A stretch of 64,000 bases of DNA. Origin: Phytophthora sp. 'mugwort'. Its lineage: Eukaryota; Oomycota; Peronosporomycetes; Peronosporales; Peronosporaceae. Below, piece by piece: positions 55,702-64,000 of this stretch. The notes under the pieces are model-generated. The model was not told the DNA's origin and did not search any database. It saw nothing but the letters and a program-made list of their open reading frames with translations. How positions within the stretch are numbered: position 1 is the stretch's first letter; the number at the start of each line of letters is the position of its first letter. The stretch lies in the NCBI GenBank assembly GCA_033558025.1, contig JAUCEF010000009.1, positions 744,001 to 808,000 on the forward strand, written 5' to 3'. Made by a program: the position numbers and the translations under genes.

Positions 55702-56669
55702 GTACAAGAACTGATACGGGATGACAACTTAACTAACTAACAAATTACAGTCCGCTTGTCCATGGATGACATTTACCTTTAACTATTTTTTCAGACAACA
55801 ATAATTTAGCAGTAGGGAGCTGTCAGTTTGGTTGGGGAATCGGATTCAATAAAAAAAATGAATTTATCAGATTTAAATGTCAAAATGCGTTTCTAACAAT
55901 TGGAACATCAAGTTGAGGTTCATGATACACTACGCTACCTACGAATGCGTACAGACGAGATTCTTACTCGTTAGTGCTAGCAGATAACGAATGCGAGATG
56001 ACCCAGGCGGGGCACAATGCCGTCAAATCTTGCGGCCCACATGTTGGTCTCTTGGTTAACTGCATGGGTGCTTGGTGCGGCTCTTGGCGCTCTCGGCCAG
56101 CAGTAGTTAATGGGGGGGAGGCCTGGTGGCCGCCTCGATGCACAACACCATGCTCCTATCCGTGATCCTCAACTGCGCAGCATCTTCTTGTCGGTGTGCA
56201 GCATCAGGATGAACTTGTTGAGATGGCACTCCTGGTACGCAAGTGATAATATCTGATCGTATTTAACCGCTTTTGTCGACGGGTTTTTCTGTCATCTATA
56301 TAGGCGCTAACTCAGTGTAAGTATCGAAGGTTACTGGGGTACAAAGTGACTCAATATGTACCCACTCAAGAGTCGCAAACGCATCTTCATAGACTACTGT
56401 ACCCACCCGTTGTTGAACTTTAATTGGGTACCCAAGCCCCACCCGCCCAGCCTACACACTCAGTTCGGGTACCCACGCATCCACTCAGGGCTAAAAACTT
56501 ATTAACTGCAGTTAATAATATCGCTCTATTAATAACAAGCTTAATCGGGCTTCCCCCCGCATTTGGAAACCAATTAGGGTACCCACACCCACCCATGAGG
56601 CACACAGGTACCGGTGGGTAGGTAGGGTGCCCAATTTAGGGTGCCCATTTGCGAGCTCTGACCCCAGTA
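55702..56669. other. Intergenic, GGTACCC-rich
   Basis: No gene. 56340-56640 has many copies of GTACCCA(C) / GGGTACC in both orientations (for example at 56358, 56400, 56427, 56469, 56578). Ends at the TA target site of mariner B. Confidence 0.4.
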
Positions 56670-58241
56670 CAGTGCTGGCCATATGTATATGCGTGATAGT
56701 ATTTTGCGGTTAAATACGTCAATTCACTACGAATAGCGCTAAAAACACACAGATTTGCTATTGAAGCAACGGGCTATCCGAGCATATATTTTTTTCTCGA
56801 GACGGCCAGTGGTCGTGGAGATACACTAGTGACCATCACTCTGAGGCTGGTAAAAAGTATATGCACACACCAAAGTGTCGTCGTTGTGGTCCTTGTACGT
56901 TGAATTGGAGGCCCCTTAGTACTTTGTTTTCTTACTGTTGCCCTCTCCGACGGCCCCAACACGGTCAGGCATTGAGTCAAGCAGTTTTTGAAGCTTTACA
57001 GCTTCAGGCGTCCCCATGCGCGGCGAACGGCTATTTTCAGCACTTCATCGGTGGTGAACGGCTTACCACCGCAATAAACATCTCGCACAAGCATGCCCCA
57101 AATGTTTTCGATAGGATTCAAGTCTGGAGATAGCGCTGGCCACTCTAAACCGTGACATTAAGGTCCTCAAGAAAGCTCTTCGTGCGGTTAGAGGAGTGAA
57201 TGCTTGCGTTATCCTGTTGGAAGACGTAACTTCCGTCGTGGAATAGCCTCACCAAACGGCAGTAAGTAGCTAGTCAGCGTTTCCTGGTAGTCCAGGGAAT
57301 TTTGGCGCCTTGAAAGGAACGCAATGTGGTCGTGCACTTCGACGAAAAGCCGCCTCAAATCATTACCGACCTACCACGATTCTGCCGACTGAAAAATGCC
57401 TCCTTCTCAGTTCCCAGGTCGTGCCAGTAGTATTGCATTCCGTCCGGACCGTCTAGATTAAGCTTCTTCTCATCCGAGAAGATGACACGATCCCAATCGG
57501 TCCGGGCGCGGATCATAGCCTTTGGCAACTTTCGCCTTGCCAGCTTGTGGCGTGCCTTTAGCATTGGCGTGCGCTGACGCTTTTACGAACCCCATATGAG
57601 GGGTTCGCTGTATCACGCGCCGTACAGTACGCGCAGACACGCTAAGCCGCAGAGAATCTTTAACACCACTAGACGACCTCCAGCCTTTTTGGCTGCAAGA
57701 ATGATTTGATGTTGAGTTCTTGCCGACGCCTTGCGTGGCATTCCGGGCTGTTTAGCCTTCTTCCGCCCATCTCTAGTCTTCCACACGTTGCCTACACCCG
57801 TCGCCGACAAGCCCAAGGTGCTTTCCAATTGCGACAAACGTCCAGCCAGCCTATCGCAGGCCGATGACGGTCCCCTTTTCGACGTTAGTAAACTCCACAG
57901 CTTTAGGCGTCGCTTGTGATCCTTGTAGAAAGTTTTAAAGTGGCTGCTGCGCACCAACAGCACGGCGAGATGCTGGGTTTTCTAATGTAGAGAGTGGTAG
58001 TTTTCAGAACGCTCTAGAACGCCCGCAATGGCGGGAAAAGTGAACGCGCATATACTTTTGACCAGCCTCAGAGTGATGGTCACTAGTGTATCTCCACGAC
58101 CACTGGTCGTCTCGAGAAAAAAATATATGCTCGGATAGCCCGTTGCTTCAATAGCAAATCTGTGCGTTTTTAGCGTTATTCGTAGTGAATTGACGTATTT
58201 AACATCAAAATACTATTACGGTATACATATGGCCAGCACTG
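56670..58241 (-). mobile_element. Tc1/mariner element B with ~195-bp inverted repeats
   Basis: The ends 56670-56864 and ~58048-58241 are inverted repeats starting CAGTGCTGGCC, flanked by TA (56668-56669 and 58242-58243). Length is 1,572 bp. The terminal sequence differs from mariner A except for CAGT, so it is a separate family with the same long-TIR design. It lies 500 bp upstream of the first P450 start codon. Confidence 0.85.
56913..57963 (-). pseudogene. Mariner B transposase, decayed
   Basis: The minus strand carries an N-terminal HTH region (RLSQLESTLGLSATGVGNVW, RDGRKKAKQPGMPRK) at 57730-57900, the first Asp in WDRVIFSDEKKLNLDGPDGM (57440-57500), and PALSPDLNPIENIWGML (third acidic Glu, about 57100-57150). 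A C-terminal LLDSMPDRVGAV lies near 56960-56990. The second Asp block is obscured by frame changes. Dead copy. Confidence 0.72.
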
Positions 58242-58243
58242 TA

Positions 58244-58521
58244 GAAACATTTGAAACTTTTTCGGTGGTAGCTCCGAGTAAGTTTTCTGCCAGCAGGCGT
58301 GTGTACCACCGAATAAGTTTCGTAGCCAGCTGTGTCAAAGACTCTTTTGACTCAAGAGACATTAAGTATCGATTCGTACCGTATTGGCAAGCGTTCGAAG
58401 GCTGCAGTTGCCAATACTTCTTATCGGCGTCTTCGCCATCGAACTCGACCACCTCGCCCTCCTGTGCTGGGGGTTCACTGGCAGTGGACCACTGTACAAT
58501 CCAATTATACGGCCAAGGCAA
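58244..58521 (-). other. Open frame cut by mariner B
   Basis: A minus frame (PWPYNWIVQWSTASEPP ... LTQLATKLIRWYTRLLA) with gene-like composition but no ATG start ends exactly where mariner B begins. I do not recognise the protein. It may be an exon of a gene inactivated by the insertion, or chance. Confidence 0.25.
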
Positions 58522-58704
58522 CTTGATGAGACCTCAGCCTCGGTGAGCACTCACGTCTTTGACGCCAGCATGTCTCGTCCATCTGGCCCCGGTAAACTCG
58601 ATTGCAGTGCAGCACATGTTCTGCTCCGACGTGTCTGTCGTGGTCCCTTGACCCTCGAGCAGCTCACAACGGAACCGACTGTCTCGTCCGCACGACTGTT
58701 GCAG

Positions 58705-58719
58705 CCATTTCCAGTGATC
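58705..58719 (+). promoter_or_regulatory. Initiator-like site of P450 gene 1
   Basis: CCATTTCCAG matches YCAYTYY, ~30 bp before the ATG at 58741. Confidence 0.38.
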
Positions 58720-58740
58720 TCCGCTATCGACTGATTCACC

Positions 58741-60408
58741 ATGCTGCAGTCATTCTTCGGTGACAAACTGAGTCGTCTGAATCCGGTGGTGCCCGGTTTC
58801 ATCGCTGCGGCGGTAATCGTCGCTATCTACTGCACCAGCGGGTCCACCGATCCGCCGACAGTCGAAGATGAAGAGGAACAAGACGGCAAAGCTGTGCCCA
58901 AGCGCGTCCGCTACCTGCCGTCCAAGATCCCCGTGCTGGGCAACGCCATCGAGCTACTGAGCAACTCGGAACGGATGCACGACTGGATCGCCGACCAACT
59001 CGTGCCCTTCGACGGCGAACCGTTCACCCTAAGTCTGCCGGGCAAGGACGACATGATGTTCATTGCCAAACCGGAGCATATCGAGCAGGTGCTCAAGACG
59101 CAGTTCGACAATTTCCCCAAGAGCCAACACATCCACGACGTCTTCTTCGATTTGCTCGGCGACGGCATTGTCATTACCAACGGCGAGACGTGGAAGCGTC
59201 AGCGCCGTGTGCTCGTGAATCTCTTTAGTGCCCGAGCGCTGCGGGAGCACATGACGCCAATCTCGCAAAAGTACGTGGTGCAGCTACGTAAGATCTTCGA
59301 GAAAGCCGCGACGTCAAAGGAGCCCATGGACGCCTTCGGACTCATGCACCGCTACACGCTCGATGTGTTCGCGGAGATCGGCTTCGGTACTCAGATGAAG
59401 CTGCTTGAAGGACGGTACCAACCATTTGCCGAAGCAATTGAGGAGTCCCAGTACATTGTGTCAGCGCGTTTCAAGCAGCCCGATGTATTGTGGAAGATTA
59501 AGCGCTGGCTGAACGTCGGTAGCGAGAAGAAGCTGCGGCATGCGATCCACGTCATTGACGAACATGTCATGGGCATCATATCCGGTGCCATCCAGCGCCG
59601 TCAAGAGCGCAACGAAGCGATTAAAGCCGGGAAGGAAGTCAAACCCGCGGACAAAGATATTGTATCGATTATCCTCGACTCGATGGAGTCCAATAACCAG
59701 GTTGTGGACCCTGTCGAGGTGCGCAACATTGCTACCGCTGCACTGATCGCCGGTCGCGATACAACCGCTGATGCCTTGGGCTGGCTCTTCCACGTGTTGA
59801 GCGAGAACCCACGCGTGGAGGCCAAGTTGCGCTCGGAGCTGTTGAAGTACCTGCCCAAGCTTGCGACGGACGTCAAGTACACTCCTACCGTCGAGGAGCT
59901 GAGCGAGGTGCACTACCTCGAGGCGACGATCCGCGAACTGCTGCGCATCTTGCCTGCCGGTCCGTTAATCGCTACGCATTGCGTCCGTGACACGGTGTTC
60001 CCTGACGGCACGTTCGTGCCCAAGAATACCGATATCGGCATCGCGTTCTACACGACCGGCCGTCTCACAGGCGTCTGGGGTGAGGACCCGCTCGAGTTCA
60101 AACCCGAACGCTTCCTGGACGTCGAGACCAGCGAGGTCACCAAGGTGTCGTCGTCCAAGTTCTGCGCGTTCAGTGCTGGCCCGCGCATCTGCGTGGGGCG
60201 CAATCTGGCGTTCCTCGAGATGAAGATCGTGATCGCCAACATCGTGAGCCGCTTCCACCTCGTACCGGTACCCGGCCTGTCGAAGCCCGCGTACTCACAG
60301 GGCATCACGCTGGGCATGCAGACGCCTCTCACTATGCGCGTCGAGACCCTCACATCACAAGACCCCAGCCTTGCAGCGCAGAGTAGAACAGCAGCGAGCC
60401 ATGCATAA
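58741..60408 (+). CDS. Cytochrome P450 (CYP4/CYP86-like clan), copy 1
   Basis: 555 residues, intronless, ATG context CACCATG. An N-terminal membrane anchor (FIAAAVIVAIYCT, 20-32), an acidic hinge (VEDEEEQ), then the catalytic domain. I-helix oxygen-binding motif AGRDTTAD (337-344), ExxR at E399-R402 (RELLR), PERF-type FKPERF (453-458), and heme loop FSAGPRICVG with Cys 484 as heme ligand. The AGRDTTA form and the LPG/NAIEL start resemble plant and oomycete fatty-acid omega-hydroxylase-type P450s (CYP86-like; in oomycetes possibly the CYP5014 group). ER membrane location expected. Substrate not known. Its Ser/Ala-rich tail is longer than that of copy 2. Confidence 0.93.
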   Translation: MLQSFFGDKLSRLNPVVPGFIAAAVIVAIYCTSGSTDPPTVEDEEEQDGKAVPKRVRYLPSKIPVLGNAIELLSNSERMHDWIADQLVPFDGEPFTLSLPGKDDMMFIAKPEHIEQVLKTQFDNFPKSQHIHDVFFDLLGDGIVITNGETWKRQRRVLVNLFSARALREHMTPISQKYVVQLRKIFEKAATSKEPMDAFGLMHRYTLDVFAEIGFGTQMKLLEGRYQPFAEAIEESQYIVSARFKQPDVLWKIKRWLNVGSEKKLRHAIHVIDEHVMGIISGAIQRRQERNEAIKAGKEVKPADKDIVSIILDSMESNNQVVDPVEVRNIATAALIAGRDTTADALGWLFHVLSENPRVEAKLRSELLKYLPKLATDVKYTPTVEELSEVHYLEATIRELLRILPAGPLIATHCVRDTVFPDGTFVPKNTDIGIAFYTTGRLTGVWGEDPLEFKPERFLDVETSEVTKVSSSKFCAFSAGPRICVGRNLAFLEMKIVIANIVSRFHLVPVPGLSKPAYSQGITLGMQTPLTMRVETLTSQDPSLAAQSRTAASHA

Positions 60409-60770
60409 GTAAACGTAGTAGGTTAATCTACCATAACCCGATCACAAGTGAATGACTTCCATATCCGCTTTTAAGTGCATTGCCATGAAGGTGTTGGTCA
60501 CCAAGACCTCTCCAATGGTATCACTGTAATGGGTGAGATGTGAGACTTTCAAGACCAACCACGTCGACCAGATGATCCATCAGATTCCGTTGGTATCCCA
60601 TGAAGATTGCAGACCTTTACAACACGACGAGAAAGTTTCCCACTGTTTCGAAGACCGTGATCTTAGCCAGCATCTCTTTGCTGCGCGTTCGGGTCTCGTT
60701 TGACTGGATCGTCGACAAATTTGGAATCGGCCGGACCAGTTGCAGCCGCTCCCCTCTCTCGGTCTCCAGG

Positions 60771-62351
60771 ATGCTGCAGTCCATGTTCAAGTCCCCCGTG
60801 ATGCCGAGCCTCGTAACGGCGGCGCTTCTCATCACGCTCTACTGGACCAAGGCTGGTAAGGGTTCGAAGGGTGATAAGGTCAAGCACGCCGTCATCCTGC
60901 CGGGCACACTGCCCGTGCTGGGCAATGCCGTCGAGCTGGCGGCCAATGCGCCGCGCATGCACGACTGGCTGGCCGACCAGTTCGCCGCCACGAACGGCGA
61001 GGCGTTCATCGTGCGGCTGCCCGGCAAGGACGACATGATGTTCATCGCCAAGCCCGAGCATCTGGAAGCCGTGCTCAAAACGCAGTTCGACATCTTCCCC
61101 AAGAGCGAGTACATCCACGACGTGTTCTGTGATATGCTGGGCGACGGCATCGTGGTGACCAACGGCGAGACGTGGAAGCGTCAGCGCAACGTCGTCGTCG
61201 GACTCTTCAGCGCCCGTGCACTGCGTGAGCACATGACGCCGCTCGTGCAAAAGTACACGGTGCAGCTCGTCGACATCCTGGCAGACGCGGCGGCCAAGGA
61301 CACCGCGCTGGATGTGTTTGACCTGCTGCATCGTTACACGTTCGACGTGTTTGGTGAGATCGGCTTCGGAGCCAAGATGGGCTCCATGGACGGCGCCTTC
61401 CAGCCATTCGCCGAGGCGATGGATGAGGCACAGTTCCTGGCCGGTAAGCGCTTCAAGCAGCCCATGTGGTACTGGAAGCTGCGTCGCTGGCTCAACGTTG
61501 GCGACGAGAAGAAGCTTAAGGAGAACGTGCGCGTGATTGATGAACATTTGATGGGCATCATTGCGGATGCCATTGAGCGTCGTCGTCTTCGTGTTGAAGA
61601 GAAAAAAGCCGGACACCCGTCGACTCTCGCTGATAAGGATATCGTCTCCATCGTCCTCGACACAATGGAGTCCCGTGGACTGCCTGTGAACCCCGTCGAG
61701 GTGCGCAACATTGCCGTCGCGTCGATTATCGCCGGCCGCGACACCACTGCGGACTGCATGGGGTGGTTGTTCCACATGCTTTGCCAGAATCCGAACGCTG
61801 AGGCAAAGCTGCGCGCAGAGCTTCTGGCCAAGATCCCCAAGCTCAACACAGACAAACACTACACCCCAACAGTGGAAGATGTCAGCAAGGTGCCGTATCT
61901 GGAGGCGTGCATCCGTGAACTACTGCGTCTCTTCCCTCCCGGACCGTTGATTACTACCCACTGCATCAAGGACACCACCTTCCCGGACGGCACGTTCGTG
62001 CCGGCGAACACCGACATTGGCATCGCACTCTTCTCGTGCGGACGTCTCACGAGCGTCTGGGGCGAGGACTCACTTGAGTTCAAGCCGGAGCGATTCATCG
62101 ACAACGAGACGGGTGAGATCATCCCCATGACCGCGACCAAGTTCGCTGCCTTCAGCGCTGGCCCACGAATCTGCGTCGGACAGAATTTGGCCTTTATCGA
62201 GACCAAAATCGTGATTGCCAGCATTGTCGCCCGCTTTGAGATGATCCCTGAACCTGACCAGAACGTTGCCTACACGCAGGGCATTTCGCTGGGCATGATG
62301 AACCCTCTCATGATGCGTTTAAAGGCGGTTGAAGCGGTCGATGCTGAGTGA
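60771..62351 (+). CDS. Cytochrome P450 (CYP4/CYP86-like clan), copy 2
   Basis: 526 residues when started at the ATG at 60771. The frame is open from an ATG at 60600, but MLQS at 60771 aligns with the start MLQS of copy 1, so I chose it. Anchor LVTAALLITLYWT (14-26); AGRDTTAD (321-328); ExxR E383-R386; FKPERF (437-442); heme loop FSAGPRICVG with Cys 468. Very similar to copy 1 over the catalytic domain (for example the GDGIVxTNGETWKRQR block), so the two are a tandem duplication, 362 bp apart, same strand. No introns. A 398-codon antisense frame over 60663-61859 comes from codon bias and is not called. Confidence 0.93.
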   Translation: MLQSMFKSPVMPSLVTAALLITLYWTKAGKGSKGDKVKHAVILPGTLPVLGNAVELAANAPRMHDWLADQFAATNGEAFIVRLPGKDDMMFIAKPEHLEAVLKTQFDIFPKSEYIHDVFCDMLGDGIVVTNGETWKRQRNVVVGLFSARALREHMTPLVQKYTVQLVDILADAAAKDTALDVFDLLHRYTFDVFGEIGFGAKMGSMDGAFQPFAEAMDEAQFLAGKRFKQPMWYWKLRRWLNVGDEKKLKENVRVIDEHLMGIIADAIERRRLRVEEKKAGHPSTLADKDIVSIVLDTMESRGLPVNPVEVRNIAVASIIAGRDTTADCMGWLFHMLCQNPNAEAKLRAELLAKIPKLNTDKHYTPTVEDVSKVPYLEACIRELLRLFPPGPLITTHCIKDTTFPDGTFVPANTDIGIALFSCGRLTSVWGEDSLEFKPERFIDNETGEIIPMTATKFAAFSAGPRICVGQNLAFIETKIVIASIVARFEMIPEPDQNVAYTQGISLGMMNPLMMRLKAVEAVDAE

Positions 62352-63329
62352 GATTATCGCAAAATTAACATAGTTGATAGTTGTGAAGAAAGACGGCAGG
62401 AAAGTTAAAGAAAGTTATTGTTTGCCGTTTCACTTAACTAGACATAACTTTTTAGCATGCGGTTGTGTTCTTTGGTGCTTTGCGTGGGATTATCGAACCA
62501 CGTTACTAACTTCACCTGGAGTGAAGCAAACTTTGAAGCTTCAGTATCTGGTATTCTGAAAATATGAGGAGCACCAACTTTGACTCCTGATGGATAGGGG
62601 GTTGTGTGTTGTACAAGTATGCAGACAAGTTTGTTTTTCTACTTGAGAAAAAAGCGTTATGATTATGCGAGCTACAATTATGTAGCAATGCATGAGCGTT
62701 ACAAGCAATTGCGATGCTTGCAGAATTTTCGATCAAAGGAGAAGTGATAATATATAACTTATGACAGCGCAGGATAAATAAAACTGATTTCATTCAGCGT
62801 AGGAAGTACGTGCTATTAAGAAATAGTGCCATTATATGCAACCCCCTTCGCATTTGGAATATAATAAAATAGTATATAAAAATATGAATAGCTTATAAAA
62901 GAAGGATCATTTAACCCCTTGGCCGCGGAGGGGTGACAAGGACAGGCTACTAAAATCCCTTATACCCTCCGGGAGGGTATTAGCAATCGTATATATTGAT
63001 TATAGTATGCAATAGTTTAGCAAAGTAGTTAAATGTACCTTTTAAGCCACATTTGTTGCTAACCTCCCTGACGATAATTCCGCTAGAGCGTAGAGGCATG
63101 ATCTGCAGGAAAAGAATCCTCCAATGAACTCATCGCAACACCTTTTATTCAATCCCGAGATTTAGAGAAATCCTCAGCTAGCGCATGTGTGGCCCACACA
63201 GTCACACATTCATCAGGGGAGTTAAGCAAGGTGATCGAGAGACAAGAGAGCGAAGTGCGGAGGAATGGGAGCGTGCACGAAGAAGGTGGAAGCAGACACT
63301 ATGTTAGGAAGTCAATTGCATGCATTCGA
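62352..63329. other. AT-rich 3' flank, no gene seen
   Basis: Only short frames. 62962-62980 is a small inverted repeat (ATACCCTCC / GGAGGGTAT). Confidence 0.4.
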
Positions 63330-64000
63330 TTAGGACTTAGCTATGTTACGATCGCGAGTGTGTGTTGTTGAAGGCGAAAACTCGCCATTCTGCCAAATCA
63401 TTTGCCAGATTTGTGCGCATGTCATTCCCTCGTTCTCTGGGTGTCCTCTAACCTTGTTGCACAGCGTCACCACTCCTTTCTTGCCCTCGGAGCACTTCGG
63501 GCAGTAGAATGTCGATATGCCACCCAGCTTCTTACCTGCCGCCTTGTAGTGCGAGCACACTTTGCATTGGCGCTGCCGAAGTCTCTGTACACCGTTGTTC
63601 ATTCTCGTAGCGGATGTCTGCACGAGCGTGTGGTCGTCTCGAACAGTGATAGCTTGCTCCGGCGCGAAACCTGCGGTTTCTGCACCAGACGATCCGTGAA
63701 GCCCTTCTCAGTCTGGCTGATCAGCTGGTTGTGTAGGTGTGGCGAGAAAGCTGTAGTGATTGAGCCATTTCTTCCGCTATTTCTCCCATACTTGAGTGTG
63801 CACGATGTATGCATTGATGATCGCCATATCTACGAGCCCAAGAAAGGGCTCTTGTAGCACTTCTGGAACCTCCAGGACAAAATACATCTTGTCAGCATAA
63901 CAACCCGATGCATAGGTTGACAAAGTCACTGTACAAAACTTACCATGTTAAAAGCTGCATCGAGTAGGACTGAAGTCTCAACTGATCATGGCGGTCAAAA
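63330..64000 (-). mobile_element. piggyBac-type transposase relic, runs off right edge
   Basis: The minus strand at 63330-63623 carries a C-terminal cysteine-rich domain: RQRQCKVCSHYKAAGKK, FYCPKCSEG, LCNKVRG, MTCAQIWQMIWQNGE, as in piggyBac transposases of oomycetes. Upstream in other frames: LHNQLISQTEKGFTDRLVQK (63640-63750) and, near 63790-63860, FLGLVDMAIINAYIVHTQVW, which fits the last part of the DDE domain (D..NAY). Frame changes and a stop separate the parts. The N-terminal half is outside the window. Confidence 0.6.

Noticed and set aside
60600..60770. 57-residue extension of P450 copy 2
   Set aside because: Copy 1 starts at the equivalent MLQS; the extension has no match in copy 1 and would place residues before the membrane anchor.
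60663..61859. 398-codon open frame antisense to P450 copy 2
   Set aside because: It is the exact complement of a strongly codon-biased gene, is rich in His/Arg/Leu without any domain, and the sense frame has all P450 motifs.

Overview
This window is nuclear DNA of an oomycete, most likely a Phytophthora-like species (inference). Compact genes, intron-poor or with roughly 70-90 bp introns, sit among many decayed transposable elements. Several genes have an oomycete-type initiator (YCAYTYY core) a short way upstream of the ATG. Characteristic families are present: Crypton-type tyrosine recombinases, MULEs, mariners with long inverted repeats, an expanded multipass-membrane family and a P450 tandem pair. 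I recognised no rRNA, tRNA, CRISPR array or prokaryotic operon.

Layout. 1-3.6 kb: a TMC-like membrane protein gene (minus, runs off the left edge, spliced model rebuilt here), a TatD-family nuclease (plus) and a P-loop nucleoside/nucleotide kinase-like gene (minus). 4.1-4.8 kb: a decayed copy of a Cdc48/p97 N-domain. 5-18.6 kb: a graveyard of mobile elements: an HTH element with a Ulp1-like peptidase, a Crypton, a second tyrosine-recombinase relic, a MULE and a pogo element with intact inverted repeats and TA target duplication. 19.4-20.6 kb: a three-exon gene with two dynein-light-chain-like domains and two transmembrane helices. 21.2 kb: a MITE. 22-23.6 kb: a secreted GH1 beta-glucosidase broken by one frameshift. 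24.5-27.2 kb: a small RanBP2-type zinc-finger protein and a Tim17/22/23-family protein. 28.1-29.9 kb: a two-gene Harbinger relic. 31.4-33 kb: a frameshifted multipass membrane gene. 33.6-40.4 kb: an ankyrin-repeat protein and an ABC-F ATPase with a mariner between them. 41.3-50 kb: more relics, including a pogo transposase, two Ulp1-like peptidases and a MULE bounded by inverted 20-bp tandem arrays.

53.2-55.7 kb carries the most striking gene: an intronless fusion of a class III (anaerobic, glycyl-radical) ribonucleotide reductase with its radical-SAM activase. This is a prokaryotic-type function in a eukaryotic chromosome. 56.7-58.2 kb is a second long-TIR mariner, followed by two tandem cytochrome P450 genes (58.7-62.4 kb) and, at the right edge, a piggyBac relic.

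The intact genes (TMC-like, TatD, kinase, dynein-light-chain-like, zinc finger, Tim17-like, ankyrin, ABC-F, NrdD-NrdG, two P450s) do not form one pathway. They are ordinary gene islands between transposon-rich stretches. The anaerobic RNR would let the organism make deoxynucleotides without oxygen, and the P450s probably oxidise lipids; both roles are inferred from family membership.
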